Below the pieces are notes generated by a model, which saw nothing but the letters and a program-made list of their open reading frames with translations, had not been told where the DNA came from and searched no databases. A DNA stretch of 64,000 nt. Origin: Echinometra lucunter. Lineage: Eukaryota > Echinodermata > Echinoidea > Camarodonta > Echinometridae. Positions within the stretch are counted from its first letter, which is position 1; the number at the start of each line of letters is the position of its first letter. This document shows, piece by piece, positions 58,525 through 64,000 of this stretch. The stretch spans positions 19,974,324-20,038,323 of the forward strand of contig CM057152.1 of assembly GCA_029962745.1 (NCBI GenBank), read 5' to 3'. The position numbers were made by a program, and so were the translations under genes.

Positions 58525-58665
58525 CTGCACACTGTCATGTCCTTGTTTCTTCCTGCAACTGCAGTAGAAAACCACCAGTTGGTCAATTCTGTTTCTTCTT
58601 CATCTGCCTCTAAGACTGATACCTCTGTTTGTAGTGTCCTTTCCGTTCTTTGAAGTAAAAAGGTA
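58525..58665 (-). other. Exon-like segment inside the palindrome arm
   Basis: Minus strand: polypyrimidine plus ACTTCAAAG acceptor-like end, an open stretch reading TERTLQTEVSVLEADEEETE and LTNWWFSTAVAGRNKDMTVC, then CAG|GTAAGA donor-like end. The left arm has a decayed counterpart at about 55915-56020. Its origin is unknown: it may be a captured host exon or a transposon gene exon. Confidence 0.35.
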
Positions 58666-60266
58666 GTTATGAAAATCAACTTCCTTCCAAGCAGCTTTTG
58701 AACCATATCATCTTGTGTGTGTGTGTGTGGGGGGGGGGGCACATCCGTCCCACCCCCTTCCCCTACTCTGTCGCGTTTGTTTCTCACATATTTCACACAT
58801 TCTTATTCCCGGGGAATTTTTAGATTTTTCAATAAAAAGACATGATTCGCACACAGGAGAGAGGATGTAACTGCTCCCCCTCCTCCTCAGAGTTCGGTAC
58901 AGTCATGAACTGTTGAAAATATATTCTTTCATTCAGTTGCTAAAGCAGTATGGATGCAAATGGATGTGTAATAATAAGGATGCATGATACATGTAGGTTC
59001 ATAACATGTTGGACTATTTTGAAGTGTGGTATCAACACATTATCATGAATCGACTCATCTAGACTACAGTGAGGGCTGGAAGTATAGACTAATAACATTT
59101 CTCTGATTGATGTGACATATGTTTGATTGAAAGATACCATAAATGGTCATTTCATACGAGTGATTTCTTCTACTGAGTTTTAATACAACCTACTGTAATA
59201 TATCCTACTAAAACCGCCGACTATACCATGAGTTATTAGTTACTCATGAATTCATATCATAATATCACATAATAAGGGCTGGAAATGAAGGCTAAACCTA
59301 TGTTACATTTAATCATGTTAATATATATTAAATTGTGGTGGTATTACAAGCTAATTGATTTTGGAAGTAATTGGTTTCAGCTTCTAGCTACAAAAAATAA
59401 CTATGTGTCTAATTATCAAAGGAATGACAACTGCTCACATAGTCTTCCAAAATAGATCGATAATTATATAACACAATATTGATGTTCATTTATATGCTAT
59501 TCATGTTATATCAACAATGGGTACAGCAGTAAAAAAAATATATTTATTAAAAAGAAAACATGTAGTGGCCTTCTACTAACAAGGAAAAAGCATTGCTCAA
59601 TAATTAATGAAGTTTTGATAATATCTACTGGACATTTCAGGTACGTTCCATAGCTGGAATCTAAAAAACAGGCAAAAACCTCGAAAAAAGTACCTTGACC
59701 TTAGTTGGAAAAAGGGCTGGAAACATAGCCTAGGGGAACATGTGACCTTGGAAACATTATTTCTCCATAAGTAGAGATATAGGTGAAGAGAATGATGTGA
59801 TGTTTGACAGAAAATGTATAATTGGTGGTGCATGAAAAAGAAAATAAAACTTGAAATCGATTTTTGAAAATATTTGAAACATGAAATTTCCATATTTAAT
59901 GATATGCAAATTTTATGGCCTAATTTGCATATGAGAACGATAACATAAATGGATAAAATTTTGCATGTTGATTGCTCATGAGATGAAGACTATATCGTAC
60001 AAAGTTCAACCAAATTAAGCCTATTTTAGTTGAGATAGAGCCCATTCAAAATCTTTAAAAATGGCATACCTCAAGAAAAGGGTCAAAATTTGAAAAACGT
60101 GGATTTTGACATTGATTTAAAGAATGGCTTAGAAATCATAGTCCATTAGAGTTTATTCCTGGAAACATTCGTTTTTCTGACACTAGAGATACCAACAAAC
60201 AACATGATACCCATGGCGGAGGGTCAGAGGGGGGGTGCACGGTAGCCCCCTCTGGCCCACGGACTA

Positions 60267-60938
60267 TTTAATTCCAAAACTGTCCGCGCCATAACAGCAC
60301 TTTAAGTTTCTACTAAGAATGCTTAGTTGGCTACTATGAATTAAGGCAACTAGTTGGCAACTACATTGTTATTCACGAAACCTTAATAAGAATCTTACTT
60401 ACTAGTTACCAACTAAGAGGAGTCGTTTTGCATCATAATAAAGTGCTTTTGGAAGGTGCTGAACCAATGGCAAGAATGTAAGTACAATACACTGAAGTTA
60501 GACTGAAATCATTCATCAGTGTCTGGGTCGACTGCGTTCTAGGCCTCATGTCACATGGTCTTTCCTAACCAAAATAAGGGTTTTATTTCGATTAATGATA
60601 TGTCATTGTATGTGGTATTATGAATAATTTGAAACGTGACAAAAGTGTAGTCCTACTAATTACTTAAAAAGATTTTATTCATAAAGCAAAATATTCCTAT
60701 TAGTTCTTAGTGATATATGCAGAGTCTTCCATTTCCTTTCACATCTCTCCAAAATTTTATATATTGTTTTTAGGAGTTAGGTGAGGCTCCTTCAGATTGA
60801 TGACAGGCAGTTTTATTGGTTTATTTCTGTATAACGATACAAACTGATCTATAAACTAAAATTTGCACTAATATTACCCTATATCTTCAGTTTAAATGTA
60901 GATTACAGTCTAGTAAGTTATAGTTGCCTCTCATCAAC
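60267..60938. repeat. Flank: repeated GTTATTCACGAAACCT-type element, left part
   Basis: GGCAACTAGTTGGCAACTAC, ATTGTTATTCACGAAACCTT and TTACTAGTTACCAACTAAGA recur in inverted form on the other side of the Tc1 element (63475-63830: GGTTTTGTGAATAACATT, TCTTAGTTGCCAGCTAGG, TTTCGTGAATATGAACC). The Tc1 element therefore appears to have inserted into an older palindromic repeat. Confidence 0.5.
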
Positions 60939-61192
60939 TACAGTGTCCCCCAAAATTATTTGTACACTTTGAAAAAATGAAATAAAACAAAACGTTGTGG
61001 GATCAGTATTTTAATTACCATTTATATCAAATAATAGGTAATGTCACTGTCACCTGAACACTAAATCTCTACAGTTCGGTCAGTCTCCGAAGTTCTGGGC
61101 CTCCATTTCCAATTTTCAATGCCCCAAAAATATTTGTAGGCCTACACATGAGAAAATGGTTTTTCGTAACTTTTCAAAGGAGTAGTTAGTAT

Positions 61193-62185
61193 TATGTTGG
61201 GCCTCCTTTGGCTTTGATGACAGCCAGCAACCTCCTTCGCATACTGTCGACAAGTTTAGCACACGTTTTCTGCCCGATAGCATTCCATGTCCGCTGAAGC
61301 GTGTCCTTGAGCTGCTGCTTGTTGGAGGTTGGGTCATGAGGATGCTGTAGCTCCAGTTCGTTCCACATGTGCTCAATGGGATTTAAATCTGGGCTCCGAG
61401 GTGGCCATTCCAGCACCCTAACATGTTTCTGCTGCAATAATGCCTTAACACGCTTTGGTGTGTGCTTAGGATCGTTGTCATGTTGGAACGTAAATCGACG
61501 ACCAGTCAGCCTTGAAGCAGATGGGAGCATCTTGGAGGCAAGAATAGTCTCATAGACTTCAGTGTTCATGGTGCCATCGGTGAAATGAAGCTCTCCAACT
61601 CCACTGGCTGCCATATAACCCCAAAACATGACACTTCTTCCACCGTGCTTCAATGTTGGCTTCAAGCACGACTGACTGAAAGCTTCATACTTGGAACGCC
61701 ACACCTGGGTCCGTCCATCACATCCAAACATATTAAACTTGCTTTCATCTGACCATAGAATGGAGTTCCAGAACTCTGCAGGCTTGTTGACATGTTCTTT
61801 CGCAAAAGCATGATGCTTCCTTTTGTATCCGTCACTTGTATATGGCTTCTTCCTGGCAATTCCTCCACTCAGTCCAGTATCATTTAGTCTGTTACGGACA
61901 CTTTGAGGGCATCCAGTAGCCTCTTGAACCTCCGAGGGATTAAATTTTCTTGGCTAACAATTTGCGATTTTTCATTGCTAACTGTCTTATATATCTGTCT
62001 GCCCTGACTGATGTCTTCGTCTTCCTTCCACGTCCGGGTGCATTGGTGATAGTGGCAGTCTTTCTGTACTTCTGGATGATTACCAGGTCCAGTCTGGAAG
62101 CCACTTTACGTACAGAAAATCCGTGTTTATAGAAGGATATCACCTTCTCTCTCAATGATGTGGATATTTCACAAGTTTTCAACAT
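61193..62185 (-). pseudogene. Tc1-like transposase, DD34E, frameshifted
   Basis: N-terminal helix-turn-helix: SLREKVISFYKHGFSVRKVA and a GRGRKTKTS hinge (GRPR-like) in 61940-62185. The middle part (61662-61868) is in another frame. The catalytic part (61193-61760) is WSDESKFNMFGCDG (first Asp), GGRSVMFWGYMAASGVG, FQHDNDPKHTPKRV (second Asp) and SPDLNPIEHMWNELE (Glu); 34 residues lie between the second Asp and the Glu. Start at the Met of MLKTCEISTSLR. At least two frameshifts inactivate it. Confidence 0.92.
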
Positions 62186-62197
62186 GTTGCAAGCTTA

Positions 62198-62427
62198 CAG
62201 ATGCATGCAAAATTATTCAACCCCCTCGCATTTTGCAACCTGCTTTTTGTGTGAAAGTTGCAATGGATGGGCTATGAATTAAATCTTGACTTTTGCTCTG
62301 GTATTCAATTGTAATAAACTATCTGTTCACCACTTGAATGATTTAGTAATTGTCTGCAGTTGTAATGTTACTCATTTTGCCAGAATGTCCAAAATGCGAG
62401 GGGGTTGAATAATTTTGCATGCAACTG
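62198..62427. mobile_element. 230-bp MITE nested in the Tc1 element
   Basis: CAGATGCATGCAAAATTATT then CAACCCCCTCGCATTTT at the left; AAAATGCGAGGGGGTTGAAT then AATTTTGCATGCAACTG at the right. TA on both sides (62196-62197, 62428-62429). It belongs to a different Tc1-like family from its host. It lies 12 bp upstream of the transposase start. Confidence 0.9.
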
Positions 62428-62579
62428 TAAATCCCCCATACAACTTCTTCAAGCCAGTGAAGACAGTAGAATGCCACATGGTAGGTCAAGCCCAGCTAAG
62501 CACGCTCACCCACCTTGTTGATTGTGTAATACCCAGCTCTATCTATGGTTGTATCAAGCAATGAATTTCATGGCATTAA

Positions 62580-63138
62580 AGGAGAAGGCAACCCAGGCAT
62601 CAGTGTGCTTTTAGTGAATAGAGATGAACAAGATAGATAAACAGTGAAAATTTGAGCAAAATCGGACAATCTCTTCAAGAGTTATGAATTTTGAAAGTTT
62701 AAGCAAATTAAGCAAGGGATCCTTGAGTTGGCAACTTTGCCAGCACCTCTGATGTCATCATAGACAACTCTCCATTCACAGAATTTAACATTTTCTTTAT
62801 TTTCCAGAAATTTAAAATAAACATTCTTTTGATTTACTGTTTGAGTATGACATGGCTACATCAATTCTGCAAGCATTTTGGGAAGAAGAATGTTGATTCC
62901 TGACTCGAAAATTCATATAAGTCAATTTAAAAAAAAATCATACACGAAATGAATGGAGAGTTGTCCATGATGACATCACAGATGCTGGCAAAGTTGCCAA
63001 CTCAAGGATCCCTACAATAGGGATTTGCTTAAACTTTCAAAATTCATAACTCTTGAACAGATTGTCCGATTTTGCTCAAACTTTCACTGTTCATCTCTAT
63101 GCACTAAAAGCACACTGATACCTGGGTAGCATTCTCCT
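62580..63138. mobile_element. 559-bp foldback MITE with TTAA target, nested in the Tc1 element
   Basis: TTAA at 62576-62579 and 63139-63142. Ends AGGAGAAGGCAACCCAGG and CCTGGGTAGCATTCTCCT. Arms continue through GTGTGCTTTTAGTG, GTTATGAATTTTGAAAGTTT and GATGTCATCA...CTCTCCATTCA. These last words resemble the 640-bp repeats at 1-641 and 3897-4538. Confidence 0.88.
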
Positions 63139-63462
63139 TTAACATAGGGAACTTTGTACAATGAATACGCCTTGAGCATTTAATCAAAATGGAAAAGACG
63201 CTATAGAAATCTTATTATCCAAAAATATTGAAATTAGGCCTATTGTTAGGCGGTTGAAAGGTGTCTTAACATTTTGGGGGGATTGAAAAGTAAGAATGGC
63301 GGCCTGAGAACTTAAAGACTAACAGAACTGTAGAGGTTTGAGGTTCATTGGGTAGAGGCATGACCTACCTTATAATATGAATGGAAATTAAAATTCTTCC
63401 CCATATTATTTTCTTTTATTTAATCTTTTCAAAGTGTACAAATTATTTTTGGGGACACTATA

Positions 63463-64000
63463 ATTTTGGCAAGGAAGATGGTTGGCAACTATAGCCATAG
63501 GAAGGTTTTGTGAATAACATTTTATTAGTAGCAAACAAAGCTTAGGAAACAACTAGGGATGAACAAACTAAACAATAGTCTCCTGAATAGTGCCATGCAT
63601 CTGCATACATTATGGGGAATCTCTTTTATAAGTACTGAGAGCGAATGAATAAGTCCATACCCTGTAGGTGACGAAAAATTCCTGTACATTTATGAGTTGG
63701 GAAATATAAGCAGCCAACTAAACTTATAAAGGTTTTGTTAATAACATTCACTAAGCAACTAGGCTTAGTAAGCAGCTAAGGACTATCTTAGTTGCCAGCT
63801 AGGTTTCGTGAATATGAACCCTGGAGTTTAGAGACTGCTTGAGTTGAAATATTATATTACTCTGAAACTTTGAAACTTTGAATAATGAAATGCGATCAGT
63901 AGGATTATTACTGAAGCGGTGATTTAAAGAAAGATACACAATCCTTTGAAAAGAGTGTTTGCAGGAGCCATGATACAATTCAAAGAAATGAAACAAAACT
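63463..64000. repeat. Flank: older palindromic repeat, right part
   Basis: Contains several GTTTTGTGAATAACATT / GGTTTTGTTAATAACATTCA words, AGCAACTAGGCTTAGTAAGC, and TTGCCAGCTAGGTTTCGTGA. It pairs loosely with 60267-60938. No gene to the end of the window. Confidence 0.5.

Larger units (their letters stand above)
54176..60264. mobile_element. 6.1-kb near-palindromic foldback element with TA duplication
   Basis: The outer ends GTCCGTGGGCCAGAGAGGGC and GCCCCCTCTGGCCCACGGAC are inverted copies, and TA flanks both (54174-54175, 60265-60266). The two arms stay complementary inward for about 2.35 kb (54176-~56555 and ~57925-60264). Matching landmarks include the GTAGTGGCCTTCTACTAACA region, 55545/58930, 55880/58640, 56345/58145 and 56500/57970. 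The centre (~56555-57925) is single copy. LINE 3' sequence sits in both arms in opposite orientation. The TA target suggests Tc1/mariner-type mobilisation, but no transposase is encoded. Confidence 0.82.
60941..63460 (-). mobile_element. Tc1/mariner-type transposon, complete ends, dead transposase
   Basis: Left end CAGTGTCCCCCAAAATTATT then TGTACACTTTGAAAA, right end the inverse (TTTTCAAAGTGTACAAATTA then TTTTTGGGGACACTA), flanked by TA (60939-60940 and 63461-63462). The transposase lies on the minus strand. Two unrelated MITEs are inserted upstream of it, which expands the element to 2.5 kb. Confidence 0.92.

Overview
The window reads as genomic DNA of a marine invertebrate, most likely a deuterostome. 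Coding sequence is split into short exons with GT-AG (one GC-AG) introns of 0.3 to 12 kb. The rest is packed with L1/Tx1-, CR1/jockey- and endonuclease-RT-type LINEs, a Penelope-like element, a Ty3/gypsy-type LTR element with integrase ahead of reverse transcriptase (the Gmr1 order, known from deuterostomes), Tc1/mariner DNA and many foldback MITEs, tRNA-derived SINEs and microsatellites. An echinoderm, hemichordate or amphioxus would fit; this is inference, not proof.

Two protein genes are supported, both on the plus strand. (1) Positions 5079-22382 hold the last 16 exons of a ZFYVE26 (spastizin) orthologue. The FYVE zinc finger is in the first two exons and the rest is the alpha-helical C-terminal part, ending in a stop at 22380-22382; all phases join. 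The N-terminal two thirds lies left of the window. (2) Positions 30409-53503 hold the last five exons of an unnamed, probably secreted protein. It has a cysteine-rich EGF-like module followed by a domain resembling the farnesoic-acid O-methyltransferase-like family (Methyltransf_FA). Its start was not found.

Layout. 1-4540: a minus-strand L1/Tx1-type LINE between two near-identical direct repeats of about 640 bp. 5.0-22.4 kb: ZFYVE26, with decayed tandem copies of two of its own exons and several MITEs and SINEs in introns. 22.4-30.4 kb: 3' flank, a TGCCTCYGCC-bounded minisatellite element, a LINE C-terminal relic, a SINE, and a foldback element built on a 21-bp minisatellite that inverts at its centre. 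30.4-53.5 kb: the second gene. Its 12-kb first visible intron holds a broken Gmr1-like element, G-run elements, a 130-bp satellite-like array and a LINE/Penelope chimera. Later introns hold a foldback element with a captured LINE and a nest of three further foldbacks. 54.2-60.3 kb: a 6.1-kb near-palindrome with arms of about 2.35 kb, TA at both ends and opposed LINE 3' parts inside. 60.3-64 kb: a complete but dead Tc1-like transposon carrying two nested MITEs.

The dominant theme is foldback DNA. At least a dozen palindromic elements occur, often nested, several with readable target-site duplications, and two carry retrotransposon fragments between or inside their arms. All boundaries and similarities were read by eye; no alignment or database search was run.
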